A DNA stretch of 64,000 nucleotides from the NCBI RefSeq assembly GCF_030913705.1, contig NZ_CP133190.1, positions 4,179,501-4,243,500 of the forward strand, in the 5' to 3' direction. The notes under the pieces are model-generated. The model was not told the DNA's origin, made no database searches, and saw only the letters and a program-made list of their open reading frames with translations. Within the stretch, counting starts at the first letter, position 1; each line of letters starts with the position of its first letter. This DNA is from Anaerocolumna sp. MB42-C2 (GTDB lineage: Bacteria > Bacillota > Clostridia > Lachnospirales > Lachnospiraceae). The position numbers and the translations under genes are program-made. Of this stretch, positions 7,372 to 16,114 are shown piece by piece.

Positions 7372-8271
7372 ATGGTGAAATTATTAGGAATAGGAATTGG
7401 AACAATGGACATTTACCGGCATCATGGAATGATGTACCCGGGAGGAAATGAATACAATATAGCCTATCATGCCTCAGCGCTTGGAGGTCAGGCTGCGTTT
7501 ATGGGGGTATTTGCAAACGACGAGGTAGGCAAGATTTTATTTGATACTTTGGATAAACAGGGAATAGACTTGTCGCATTCTCATCATGAAGAGGGAACAA
7601 GCGGATATGCCATTGTAGATCTTGTGGATGGGGATCGGGTTTTTATAGATTGGAATAATCATGGAGTTACCGATGAACATCCTTTTGAAATTACAGAAGA
7701 AGAAATAATATATGCAAAACAATTTGATGTGGTCTGTACAAGTCATTATGGACGTCTAACTTTAGAAAAAGTAAAAAAACTGGCACAGGGTGGAGCACAT
7801 ATTTGTTATGATTTTTGTGATTTTTTTACATTAAAAGATATTGAAACTCTTGCACCCTATCTGGATTTCGGATTTTTATCTGCCAGTCATGTACAAGATA
7901 AAGAAGAAATAAAAGAACTTTTAGAAAAGGTTGTTACCTTAGGATGCAAAATCGCGGTAGCGACTATGGGAGGTGATGGATCGATTGCCTATGATGGAAA
8001 GAAGTTTTATATACAGTCATGCATTAAAGTAAAAGCTTCTGATACCATGGGAGCCGGAGATTCGTTTATTTGTGCATTTTTAATGAATTATCTGTCGAGG
8101 AAGGCTGACGAGTCTTCTGATCTCGATGATAAGATAAGTAATTCACTTCATGAAGCGGCTCTTTTTGCAGCAAAGGTCGTAACAACAAATGGCAGCCTTG
8201 GTATTGGTTACAAAGTCAATGTCAACGACCTGAAACAAATTCTGAATATTAAAGAAAGGGAAGAGATATGA
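7372..8271 (+). CDS. frlD: Fructoselysine 6-kinase (PfkB/ribokinase family)
   Basis: About 299 residues of the PfkB sugar-kinase fold. N-terminal substrate signature GGNEYNIAYHASALGG and the C-terminal PfkB signature DTMGAGDSFICAF with the catalytic Asp. FrlD phosphorylates fructoselysine on C6 in the cytoplasm, the step before deglycation. The assignment rests on the fold plus an adjacent FrlB-type deglycase, FrlC-type epimerase and sugar ABC transporter. ATG 7372 gives the expected N-terminus (MVKLLGIG); ATG 7357 is an alternative five codons longer. Its stop overlaps the next start (ATGA), so frlD and frlO are translationally coupled. Confidence 0.85.
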   Translation: MVKLLGIGIGTMDIYRHHGMMYPGGNEYNIAYHASALGGQAAFMGVFANDEVGKILFDTLDKQGIDLSHSHHEEGTSGYAIVDLVDGDRVFIDWNNHGVTDEHPFEITEEEIIYAKQFDVVCTSHYGRLTLEKVKKLAQGGAHICYDFCDFFTLKDIETLAPYLDFGFLSASHVQDKEEIKELLEKVVTLGCKIAVATMGGDGSIAYDGKKFYIQSCIKVKASDTMGAGDSFICAFLMNYLSRKADESSDLDDKISNSLHEAALFAAKVVTTNGSLGIGYKVNVNDLKQILNIKEREEI

Positions 8272-9605
8272 AAAAAAGAATTTTAGCATTAATATTAATT
8301 GGTATGATGTCCTTGGGGAGTATTACGGGGTGTAGTAACGGAAGTTCATCAAATCCCTCAGCAGGTGATGGGGCAACTTCTGGGGATAAGGTTAACACTG
8401 GTTCCGGCGATGAGAAGGTTACAATTTCTTTATTAAACAAATATCCTGAAAAAGGTTATGTGGAATATTTTCAAGATGCAATTGCAGATTATGAAAAAGC
8501 AAATCCTAATGTAACAATTAAAATGGAAAATGTAAGTGATGCAGCAATGAAGGATAAGCTTAGTGTCTTAGCCTCCGGCGGAGATATGCCCGATATTTTC
8601 TTTTCATGGTCCGGTGAATACCTGAAAAAGTTTGTCAGAGCAGGTAAGGCAATTGATTTAACTACTTATTTAGAGAAAGATTCCGATTGGAAAAATGGAT
8701 TTTTACAGGCTTTTTTAAATGAAAGTACATTTGATGGAAAATCCTATGCAATACCATATAGGAGTTCTGTTTTATATATGGTGTACAACAAGCAGATATT
8801 TGCAGATAATAAATTAGAAACACCTAAAACCTGGGATGAATTCCTTGCAGTTTGTGAAACCTTAAAAAAGAAAGATATAACACCAATATCATTTGGGGAT
8901 TCTGAGAACTGGTATACTATCTGGTGGGTTGGTCAACTAAATGCAATGCTGGTGGATAATGATACACTTACTAAGGATTATAATCCGCAGACGGGTACGT
9001 TTACTGATTCCAGATATGAAAAAGCAGTTCAATATTTTTTGGATTTAAACAAGAATGGATATCTAGGGGAAAATGTTAACTCGAAAGATTATTATCAGGT
9101 TAGGGAAGAATTTTGCGCTGGTTTATCTGGTATGATTATGGATGCTACCTCACAGTTTTCTTTTTATGCCGATGCTCTTGGAGATCAATATGGGTATTTT
9201 AAAATTCCTACAATTGAAGGTGCAGAGGGGAATCAGACAGCTGTAACCGGAGGTTCTGAGGTTTATGCTGTTTCCTCCAGCTGTAAGAATCCGGATGTAG
9301 CGGTTGATTTTATTAAATTTATGACAACAAAGGATCAGGCAATAAAACAGACAACAAAAACAGGTCTTCCTAATGCAATTAAAGGAGGAATTACAGAAGC
9401 TACCAGCGATGCAACTACCGTGGATGCTTATTTTACCGCCGAAGAATATACGAATATAGCATCCTGGCTTGATACGGCAGTAGATGCGACCGTAGCAGAT
9501 GCATATATGACTTCTCTACAGGAAGGTTTAGATGGTAAATCAGCCGGAGATATTATGAAGAGTGTACAGGAAGCAGCATCAATCGCAGCGGCTAACTATA
9601 AGTAA
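8268..9605 (+). CDS. frlO: Sugar ABC transporter substrate-binding lipoprotein (fructoselysine)
   Basis: A 445-residue family 1 solute-binding protein. A lipoprotein signal (MKKRILALILIGMMSLG, Cys in SITGC) anchors it outside the membrane; a Ser/Gly-rich linker follows, then two lobes with the family pattern MPDIFFSW, YAIPYRSSVLYMVYNK and WDEFLAVCETLKK. Within this operon it most likely captures fructoselysine or other Amadori sugars. Overlaps frlD by four bases. A strong stem-loop between it and the first permease probably leaves this protein in excess, as is usual for binding proteins. Confidence 0.85.
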   Translation: MKKRILALILIGMMSLGSITGCSNGSSSNPSAGDGATSGDKVNTGSGDEKVTISLLNKYPEKGYVEYFQDAIADYEKANPNVTIKMENVSDAAMKDKLSVLASGGDMPDIFFSWSGEYLKKFVRAGKAIDLTTYLEKDSDWKNGFLQAFLNESTFDGKSYAIPYRSSVLYMVYNKQIFADNKLETPKTWDEFLAVCETLKKKDITPISFGDSENWYTIWWVGQLNAMLVDNDTLTKDYNPQTGTFTDSRYEKAVQYFLDLNKNGYLGENVNSKDYYQVREEFCAGLSGMIMDATSQFSFYADALGDQYGYFKIPTIEGAEGNQTAVTGGSEVYAVSSSCKNPDVAVDFIKFMTTKDQAIKQTTKTGLPNAIKGGITEATSDATTVDAYFTAEEYTNIASWLDTAVDATVADAYMTSLQEGLDGKSAGDIMKSVQEAASIAAANYK

Positions 9606-9615
9606 AAAAAGTCCT

Positions 9616-9672
9616 GGCTGCTGAGGGATATATATTATAAATGTGTAAAAATATAAATTAACCTCGGCAGCC
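9616..9672 (+). promoter_or_regulatory. Stem-loop between frlO and frlN
   Basis: GGCTGCTGAGG (9616-9626) pairs with CCTCGGCAGCC (9662-9672) with one wobble; no T-run follows. Reads as an mRNA processing or stability hairpin rather than a terminator. Confidence 0.55.
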
Positions 9673-9689
9673 CTATGAAGGAGTATCTT

Positions 9690-10571
9690 ATGGATAAAAG
9701 AAATAGAAAGACTGTTTTTCTATATTTAGCACCAGCAGTTATTATATCCTCCATTTTTTTATACCTCCCAATATTCATTAATTTATATGAAAGTTTTTTC
9801 AGCTGGGGTGCATTAACTCCTAAAAAAACATTTATAGGTATAGAAAACTACATAAAAATGTTTACAGATGATATATTTGTTACCGCTATTGGGAATAACC
9901 TTATTTTTGTTGTCGTATCAGTTATATGTCAAATAGGAATTTCATTAGTGATTGCCAGTACGCTAGAGGCAAAATTCATGAGAAAATCCCAACGTTTTTT
10001 TCAAACGGTGTACTTTATTCCATCATTGCTTATGGCAACAGTTGTAGGTATAACGTTTAAGATGATCTATAGTCCATCATTAGGAATAATAAATCCCATG
10101 CTGGAATTAATCGGAATAAATACTTCACATATTGACTTACTTGGTAATGCGCGTTCTGCTACTTACGCTATTGTAGCAATGTCCCAGTGGCAATATATTG
10201 GATATACCGTTATTCTTTTTGTAGTTGCTATACAGAATATTCCGGAAGACTTGTATGAAGCAGCAGCAATTGACGGAGCACCTGCCATTAAGAAGTTTAT
10301 GTATATAACAATACCCCAGCTAAAAGATACTATTTTAATTAATACAATTATAACGGTGACTGGTTCGATCAGAGAATATGATGAAGTTTTTGTTACGACA
10401 AACGGAGGACCTGGAACAGCAACAGAAACATTAGCTACCTATTTATATAAGGTTGGCTTTAAAAATGATCAAATGGGATATGCGTCTGCAATAGCATTTT
10501 TTATTTTTATTTTAACGTTCCTGATAGGTTTGCTGCAAATGAACAGCTATCATCTGGAAGACAGCAACTAG
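9690..10571 (+). CDS. frlN: Sugar ABC transporter permease (MalF type)
   Basis: A 293-residue inner-membrane permease with six predicted helices and the EAA loop (LYEAAAIDGAPAIKKF) near residue 195 that docks the ATPase. First of two permeases of the frl importer. The start is ATG 9690: the ATG at 9675 contains the ribosome site AAGGAG of the true start within its first codons. No ATPase gene is present in the operon; importers of this family in Firmicutes commonly share a general MsmK-type ATPase encoded elsewhere. Confidence 0.85.
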   Translation: MDKRNRKTVFLYLAPAVIISSIFLYLPIFINLYESFFSWGALTPKKTFIGIENYIKMFTDDIFVTAIGNNLIFVVVSVICQIGISLVIASTLEAKFMRKSQRFFQTVYFIPSLLMATVVGITFKMIYSPSLGIINPMLELIGINTSHIDLLGNARSATYAIVAMSQWQYIGYTVILFVVAIQNIPEDLYEAAAIDGAPAIKKFMYITIPQLKDTILINTIITVTGSIREYDEVFVTTNGGPGTATETLATYLYKVGFKNDQMGYASAIAFFIFILTFLIGLLQMNSYHLEDSN

Positions 10572-10599
10572 GAGAAAAAGGTTGAAAGATAATCTAATA

Positions 10600-10672
10600 A
10601 AGAAGGGATTTTGCCACATAGGGCTTCTTTTAACCATACTATTTAGACAGTACCGCAGACCTGCCTGCGGTA
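10600..10672 (+). repeat. Structured repeat, copy 2 (frlN-frlM gap)
   Basis: Contains GCCACA, TTCTTTTAACCA and the perfect hairpin TACCGCAG/CTGCGGTA (10651-10672). The order and wording of these blocks match 6372-6446. Confidence 0.4.
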
Positions 10673-10689
10673 TGCAAGGGGTGTAAACT

Positions 10690-11517
10690 ATGAAAGCCAG
10701 AACAAAAGCTGTACCATTAGCTTGCCATTTAGTTTTTACTATATTAGCAATCATTATTATTCTGCCTCTATTATGGATGATAATTACCGGTTTCAAATCA
10801 AATAGAGATTTATTCCTTTCGCCGTTCAGTATACCCAAAAAATGGATGTTCAGTAACTATATAGATGCCTGGCAATCTGGTATTGGAGTATATCTTAAAA
10901 ATAGTATTATAGTTACTATCGCAGCGACCGCGGTATCCACATTTATAAGCTGTTTGGCTGCTTATCCTTTATCAAGATTAAATTTCAAAGCAAAAAGAGT
11001 TACAGTTTATTTTATTATGGGAGGTTTAATGCTGGCACCGCAATCGTCGGTGATATCCCTATATAAAATGATGAGATTAACAGATTTATATAATACTACA
11101 ACTGGACTTGTTTTAATTGATGCAGCATTTCGTATTCCATTTGCAACTTTTTTACTAATGACTTTTTATAAGAGTATCAGTTATAGCTTGGATGAGTCTG
11201 CGTTTATTGACGGTGCTTCAACATGGGAAATCTTTATGAAAATCATAATGCCTCTCAGTAAACCAATTATTGCATCCTGTGCAATTGTAAGTTTTCGTGC
11301 TGTATGGAATGAATTACTATTTGCAAACGTTTTGCTGGAAAGTGATACTAAGAAAACAGTCCCAGTTGGGCTTATTAACCTCCAGGGAATGACGACTACT
11401 AACTGGACTGTTGTTGTAGCAGGAATGGTAATCTCCTCGTTACCTTTAGTTATATTTTTCCTGGTGATGGAGAAGCAATTTGTACGCGGCCTGACAGCCG
11501 GAAGCGTGAAAGGATAA
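10690..11517 (+). CDS. frlM: Sugar ABC transporter permease (MalG type)
   Basis: A 275-residue partner permease with six predicted helices and an EAA loop (LDESAFIDGASTWEIFMKI) near residue 175. The N-terminal helix begins at HLVFTILAIIIILPLLW. The C-terminus ends in the typical QFVRGLTAGSVKG. With FrlN it forms the channel for sugar import. ATG 10690 follows AAGGGGTG. The 118-base gap before it holds a structured repeat. Confidence 0.85.
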   Translation: MKARTKAVPLACHLVFTILAIIIILPLLWMIITGFKSNRDLFLSPFSIPKKWMFSNYIDAWQSGIGVYLKNSIIVTIAATAVSTFISCLAAYPLSRLNFKAKRVTVYFIMGGLMLAPQSSVISLYKMMRLTDLYNTTTGLVLIDAAFRIPFATFLLMTFYKSISYSLDESAFIDGASTWEIFMKIIMPLSKPIIASCAIVSFRAVWNELLFANVLLESDTKKTVPVGLINLQGMTTTNWTVVVAGMVISSLPLVIFFLVMEKQFVRGLTAGSVKG

Positions 11518-11580
11518 GTTCTGCTGGTAAGAAATTAGTTCAAAAAACTATGTGAAAAATTAATATAAGGAGATAACATA

Positions 11581-12561
11581 ATGGAAATAAAAAAAATAAT
11601 CGAAAAGATAATAAAAGAAAAAGAAAAATTTGGTGGTATTAAAAATATTGTTTGGATAGCAGCAGGGGGATCTTATGGTGGGTTTTACCCCGCACAGTAT
11701 TTTATGGACCGTGAATCGAAGACGATTCATTCTCAAGTGTTTACCAGCAATGAATTTGTCTATGCACCGCCTAAATTCTGCGGACCGGATACGATTGCTG
11801 TTATATGCTCTATGAGAGGAACTCCTGAAACCTGTGACGGCGCCCAGATAGCAAAAGATTTGGGGGCTGTGACAATCAGTTTGTATGTTGACGAATCAAG
11901 ACTTACAGAAATCTGTGATTATAATATTAAATATCAAAGTATAGCACTTGATGAAAGTAGACAGGATATGGTCAACTCCAGTATGGGCTTAAAAATTGCT
12001 ATGAATCTATTATATTTAACAGAAGATTTTGGGGGTTATGCGGATGCAATGGCAGGATTTGAAGTGTTACATGATATTTACCAGGATGCTGTAGAGTATA
12101 CCAAACCTCTGGCTCAAAAGTGGGCAGAAAAAAACAGAAATAGTAAGACAATTTATGTTATGGGCAGCGGCCCTGCAATGGGATCGGCATATATATTTTC
12201 AATCTGCAATCTGATGGAAATGCTGCAGTTGGATTCACCTACCGTTAACTGCTGTGAATTCTTCCATGGTCCTTTCGAAATATTAGATAAAGGAACTTCC
12301 GTTTTTCTGTTAGTCAGTGAAGGTAGAGTTCGCCCGGCAGATGAAAGAGCAATTAAGTTCTTAAAACAGTATGGCGGAGATAATGTATATATTTTAGATG
12401 CTAAGGAACTAGGTATTAACCGAATAAAGGATTCCGTATCGGAATATTTTAATCATGTTTTATTCTCACCTATACTGAATAACGTCTATATGCGTGAGCT
12501 GTCTTACGTGATTAAACAAGATTATATGACACGTCGTTACATGTGGAAAGTAGCATACTAG
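11581..12561 (+). CDS. frlB: Fructoselysine 6-phosphate deglycase (SIS domain)
   Basis: A 326-residue sugar isomerase-type protein with two SIS domains. Sugar-binding segment AAGGSYGGFYPAQYF near residue 30, a Ser-rich CSMRGTPET in the first domain, and in the second CCEFFHGPFEILD, the conserved acid/His region of FrlB/FraB deglycases. FrlB splits fructoselysine 6-phosphate into lysine and glucose 6-phosphate in the cytoplasm, so the operon feeds both glycolysis and amino-acid pools. AAGGAGATAACATA precedes ATG 11581. The next gene starts 17 bases after its stop. Confidence 0.85.
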   Translation: MEIKKIIEKIIKEKEKFGGIKNIVWIAAGGSYGGFYPAQYFMDRESKTIHSQVFTSNEFVYAPPKFCGPDTIAVICSMRGTPETCDGAQIAKDLGAVTISLYVDESRLTEICDYNIKYQSIALDESRQDMVNSSMGLKIAMNLLYLTEDFGGYADAMAGFEVLHDIYQDAVEYTKPLAQKWAEKNRNSKTIYVMGSGPAMGSAYIFSICNLMEMLQLDSPTVNCCEFFHGPFEILDKGTSVFLLVSEGRVRPADERAIKFLKQYGGDNVYILDAKELGINRIKDSVSEYFNHVLFSPILNNVYMRELSYVIKQDYMTRRYMWKVAY

Positions 12562-12578
12562 AAAAAGGAAGGAACCTT

Positions 12579-13415
12579 ATGAAAAATTTGAGAGTATCTC
12601 AGATTGCTGCTTCTAATTATCCGTATTATAGATATTCCCTTGATTATACTCTGGATTCTTTGGAGCGTATCGGAGCGGAAAATATTGAATTATATGCCTG
12701 TTATCCTCATTTACATATTGATGATACGGACTCCGTCAGATTAAAAAGCATAAAAAAGAAACTGAAAGACCATGGATTAAAGGCGATATGCTTAACTCCG
12801 GAGCAATGTTTGTATCCGGTTAATATAGCTTCAAAAGATATAACAGCAAGAAAGAGAAGTATAAATGTATTCGAAAAATGTATAAAATTTGCCGCTGAGC
12901 TGGAAATAGACTTATGTATGTTCTTAGCAGGATACGGCTGCCTGGATGAAAATGATGAGGATATATGGAAACGATCCGTGGAGTCTTTGACCTATTTGAC
13001 GGATATTGCTAACAGTTATGGTATTGAAATTGCTTTAGAATCATCTCCAAAAGAATATACAGTTACACAAAGTTCGGCAGATATCATAAAAATGATTCGG
13101 GAAATAAATTCACCGGTACTTAAGGGATTAATTGATACAGCAACCTTAGGATATTCCAATGAGACAATGAAAGATGCCGTAAACACCTTAGGGAATTATT
13201 TAAGGCATGTGCATGTAGGAGACGGAATCCCCAATGGACATCTTATTTTAGGAGATGGAAATCTAGACTTACCAGATATGATAAATGAATTGGATAAAAC
13301 AGATTATAAATATTATCTTAGTCTGGAGATTCTAAATGACAAATACCAGAGAATACCAGAAGCTGCAATGGAGCAATCTTTTAAATGGATAAAATCATAT
13401 ATAGAAAATAAATAA
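12579..13415 (+). CDS. frlC: FrlC-like TIM-barrel epimerase
   Basis: A 278-residue AP-endonuclease-2-type TIM barrel. Metal-site residues are visible in EIALESSPKE, LIDTATLG and HVHVGDGIPNGHLILGDG, and a C-terminal SLEIL. E. coli FrlC interconverts fructoselysine and psicoselysine (C3 epimers), which widens the range of Amadori products used; the same role is inferred here from family and operon. ATG 12579 with AAAAAGGAAGG upstream is the start; a longer reading frame begins inside frlB. It closes the operon, followed by a terminator at 13438. Confidence 0.8.
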   Translation: MKNLRVSQIAASNYPYYRYSLDYTLDSLERIGAENIELYACYPHLHIDDTDSVRLKSIKKKLKDHGLKAICLTPEQCLYPVNIASKDITARKRSINVFEKCIKFAAELEIDLCMFLAGYGCLDENDEDIWKRSVESLTYLTDIANSYGIEIALESSPKEYTVTQSSADIIKMIREINSPVLKGLIDTATLGYSNETMKDAVNTLGNYLRHVHVGDGIPNGHLILGDGNLDLPDMINELDKTDYKYYLSLEILNDKYQRIPEAAMEQSFKWIKSYIENK

Positions 13416-13437
13416 AATAGAACAGATACTTATAAGG

Positions 13438-13484
13438 AAACCTCAACCATGTATTTTTCAGAAAAATAATGGCTGGGGTTTTTG
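13438..13484 (+). terminator. Terminator of the frl operon
   Basis: AAACCTCAACCAT pairs with ATGGCTGGGGTTT, followed by TTTGTTCTTT. Confidence 0.65.
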
Positions 13485-13552
13485 TTCTTTACAATGTTTT
13501 ATATGTGCAGAACCATAGTAAAAAAACATAATAAATAAAATAGTAAAAGGCA

Positions 13553-13581
13553 TTGACAAACGGATAGGATTAATATACAAT
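13553..13581 (+). promoter_or_regulatory. Promoter of the Cys-leader/ABC operon
   Basis: TTGACA 13553-13558, 17-base spacer, TACAAT 13576-13581. Confidence 0.65.
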
Positions 13582-13652
13582 ACCAATATCATATAATTCA
13601 TATAATAATAATATGAATTAATAAAATAAAAATCAGCAGAGGAGATGTTCCT

Positions 13653-13739
13653 ATGAAATTTATAACGAAACAAAATGACATACGAAATATTGATATTAAA
13701 AACTGTTGTTGCATGTGTATTTTCTGTCGTACGGAATAA
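13653..13739 (+). CDS. Cys-rich leader peptide (28 residues)
   Basis: A short gene with a good ribosome site (GAGGAGATGTTCCT before ATG). The peptide ends NCCCMCIFCRTE: five Cys codons in the last eleven, three of them in a row. It lies between the promoter and a Rho-independent-type hairpin and upstream of an amino-acid ABC operon. This is the arrangement of an attenuation leader in which ribosomes stall at Cys codons when Cys-tRNA is scarce. Poly-Cys leader peptides that control sulfur genes are known in mycobacteria; I know of no described example for this locus. The peptide itself need not have a function. Alternative: a small metal-binding peptide. Confidence 0.7.
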   Translation: MKFITKQNDIRNIDIKNCCCMCIFCRTE

Positions 13740-13742
13740 TTG

Positions 13743-13834
13743 CATGCAGGTTTTCAGATGAGTAAGTTTTATAGTAATCTTGCAAGGGTGCAAAAATTCC
13801 GTAAGCAGGTGCATGGCGCAACTGCTATTTTTTA
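13743..13834 (+). promoter_or_regulatory. Transcription attenuator of the ABC operon
   Basis: Terminator stem AGCAGGTGC (13804-13812) with GCAACTGCT (13818-13826), one mismatch, followed by ATTTTTT. A competing pairing is available: CATGCA (13743-13748), starting four bases after the leader stop codon, with TGCATG (13810-13815), which overlaps the terminator's left arm. A ribosome stalled at the Cys codons would leave CATGCA free; a ribosome at the stop codon would cover it. Confidence 0.55.
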
Positions 13835-13868
13835 TGCGTATATAGCGCATTAGGGAGAGGATAGGGAA

Positions 13869-14528
13869 ATGAATCTTGATTTTATACACAAATATACTCC
13901 ACTTTATATAGAAGCTGCGAAACTTACAGTCCGGATTGCTTTCATTGGAATTATACTTTCAATTGCAGTAGGTTTTCTATGCAGTTTGATTCGTTATTAT
14001 AAAATACCGGTATTGCACAGGGTAATAGGAGTATACATAGAACTTTCCAGAAATACTCCCTTATTGATTCAATTATTTTTTTTATATTTCGGATTACCGA
14101 AGATAGGTATCATGTTAAGTTCTAAGACCTGCGCCATCGCTGGACTCATTTTTCTCGGCGGAAGTTATATGTCGGAAGCGATAAGAAGCGGATTGGAAGC
14201 AGTTCCGGATAGTCAGCTGGAATCCGGTTTAAGTCTCGGATTAACTAAATTACAAGTCATTCGATATGTCCTTATGCCCCAGGCAGTTTCCATATCCGTA
14301 CCGGCTTTTGCAGCAAATGCAATTTTTCTCATTAAGGAAACTTCGGTTTTTAGTGCGGTTGCGTTAGCAGATTTGATGTATACGGCAAAAGATTTAATCG
14401 GATTGTATTACGAAACAAATGAGGTTTTACTTATGTTAGTGATTGCATATTTAATTATTTTATTACCGGTTTCAATCCTATTTACATTGTTAGAAAGGAA
14501 ATTAAGACATGCGGGATTTGGGGATTAG
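13869..14528 (+). CDS. Polar amino-acid ABC transporter permease 1
   Basis: A 219-residue HisM/GlnP-type permease: five predicted helices, the family signature ELSRNTPLLIQLFFLYFGLP near residue 58 and an EAA-like loop (GSYMSEAIRSGLEAV then ESGLSLGL). Imports an amino acid together with the second permease, ATPase and binding protein that follow. The upstream Cys-codon leader suggests cystine or cysteine as the substrate; the nearby frl operon leaves lysine or fructoselysine as alternatives. Its 3' end overlaps the next gene by 20 bases. Confidence 0.85.
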   Translation: MNLDFIHKYTPLYIEAAKLTVRIAFIGIILSIAVGFLCSLIRYYKIPVLHRVIGVYIELSRNTPLLIQLFFLYFGLPKIGIMLSSKTCAIAGLIFLGGSYMSEAIRSGLEAVPDSQLESGLSLGLTKLQVIRYVLMPQAVSISVPAFAANAIFLIKETSVFSAVALADLMYTAKDLIGLYYETNEVLLMLVIAYLIILLPVSILFTLLERKLRHAGFGD

Positions 14529-15186
14529 TGTTCTGTTTCAGGGTAAAAATTTTGTAAGACTCTTAGAGGGATTGGGAATAACTATAGGAATTTCCTTACT
14601 TGCAGTAGCAATATCCATTGTGCTTGGTATTATCCTTGGGATGATCATGACGATAAAAAATCCGATCATAAAGGCAGTGACCAGGGTTTACCTGGAATTT
14701 GTCCGTATCATGCCTCAACTGGTTCTTTTATTTATTGTGTATTTTGGTGTAACAAAAGCTTTTGGAATTCATCTATCCGGAGTAGTCTCCGCAGTGATTG
14801 TATTCTCCATATGGGGAACCGCAGAAATGGGGGATTTGGTCCGGGGTGCTCTCTCCTCCATACCAAAACATCAATATGAAAGCGGTAAGGCAATTGGTCT
14901 TACAAAATTGCAGATTTGCTTCTATATTATCATACCACAGACTATAAGACGGCTAGTACCCCTTGCTATTAATCTGGTTACCAGAATGATAAAAACTACA
15001 TCGTTAATTGCATTAATCGGCGTTGTGGAGGTTGTGAAGGTCGGGCAGCAGATCATTGAAGCTTCTCGTTTATCCGTACCGAGTGCAGCCATTTGGATCT
15101 ATGGTGTAATATTTTTCTTTTATTTTATCGTATGTTATCCGATTTCTCTGCTATCAAGGAGATTAGAAAAGGCCTGGAAGTATTAG
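14509..15186 (+). CDS. Polar amino-acid ABC transporter permease 2
   Basis: A 225-residue HisQ/GlnP-type permease with five predicted helices and the signature EFVRIMPQLVLLFIVYFGV near residue 63; EAA region EMGDLVRGALSSIPKHQYES. Starts within the end of permease 1, so the two are translationally coupled and probably form a heterodimer. Ends 18 bases before the ribosome site region of the ATPase gene. Confidence 0.85.
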   Translation: MRDLGISVLFQGKNFVRLLEGLGITIGISLLAVAISIVLGIILGMIMTIKNPIIKAVTRVYLEFVRIMPQLVLLFIVYFGVTKAFGIHLSGVVSAVIVFSIWGTAEMGDLVRGALSSIPKHQYESGKAIGLTKLQICFYIIIPQTIRRLVPLAINLVTRMIKTTSLIALIGVVEVVKVGQQIIEASRLSVPSAAIWIYGVIFFFYFIVCYPISLLSRRLEKAWKY

Positions 15187-15219
15187 AGGATAATCAGAAA
15201 GGAATTGTGTGATATATCA

Positions 15220-15975
15220 ATGAGTGAGAAAGAAACTATTTTAGAAATGAAAGACCTGAAAAAAAGTTTTGGTACCTTAGATGTATTAAAAGGTATTTCC
15301 TTAGAGATTAAACAAGGTGAGGTTGTAGTAGTTGTTGGTCCTTCGGGATGCGGTAAGAGCACCCTGCTTCGATGTATTAATGGGCTGGAGGGGATACAGG
15401 GCGGCGAGATAACACTGAGAGGGGAAACGATCAGTAACCAGACGAAAAACATGCATCTGGTAAGACAGAAAATCGGTATGGTTTTTCAAAGCTATGATTT
15501 ATTTCCTCATATGACAATTCTTAACAACATTTTATTAGGACCTTTAAAAGCCCAGGACAGAGCTAAAAAAGAAGTAGTCAAAGAAGCTGAAGCTTTGTTG
15601 AGAAGGGTTGGTCTTTTTGAAAGAAAAGAAACTTATCCGAGACAGTTATCCGGCGGACAAAAGCAGAGAGTTGCCATCGTAAGAGCATTATGTATGCATC
15701 CGGAGATTATGTTATTCGATGAGGTTACCGCAGCACTGGACCCGGAAATGGTAAGAGAAGTTTTGGATGTTATGCTGGAGCTTGCGAAAGAAGGCAGTAC
15801 CATGATAATCGTAACCCATGAAATGCAATTTGCCCGTGCGATTGCAGACCGGATTATCTTTCTTGACAAAGGTGAAATTGTAGAAGAAAGTGAACCGGAA
15901 GCTTTTTTCACCAATCCGAAGACGGAGAGGGCTAAGAAGTTCTTAAATGTATTTGAATTTGAACATGTTAAGTAA
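15220..15975 (+). CDS. Polar amino-acid ABC transporter ATP-binding protein
   Basis: A 251-residue GlnQ/HisP-type ATPase: Walker A GPSGCGKST near residue 38, Q-loop VFQSYDLFPH, signature LSGGQKQR, Walker B IMLFDEVTAALDPE and the switch His in IIVTHEMQF. Powers uptake through the two permeases upstream. Start choice is unsure: ATG 15220 lies 17 bases from AGAAAGGA, while the in-frame TTG at 15205 is only two bases from it; either adds little to the protein. Confidence 0.9.
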   Translation: MSEKETILEMKDLKKSFGTLDVLKGISLEIKQGEVVVVVGPSGCGKSTLLRCINGLEGIQGGEITLRGETISNQTKNMHLVRQKIGMVFQSYDLFPHMTILNNILLGPLKAQDRAKKEVVKEAEALLRRVGLFERKETYPRQLSGGQKQRVAIVRALCMHPEIMLFDEVTAALDPEMVREVLDVMLELAKEGSTMIIVTHEMQFARAIADRIIFLDKGEIVEESEPEAFFTNPKTERAKKFLNVFEFEHVK

Positions 15976-16114
15976 ATCCACCGTCTCCAGGCGTAGTGAG
16001 TGGGAATATTGGCTTTGATTACCGTGAAAGGTATTAAAAATAGAGAAGCAGATGGGGTAACGAATCCGTCTGGCAATAATATTTGGTTTGTAACCAGGAA
16101 AAGAGGAGAATAAG

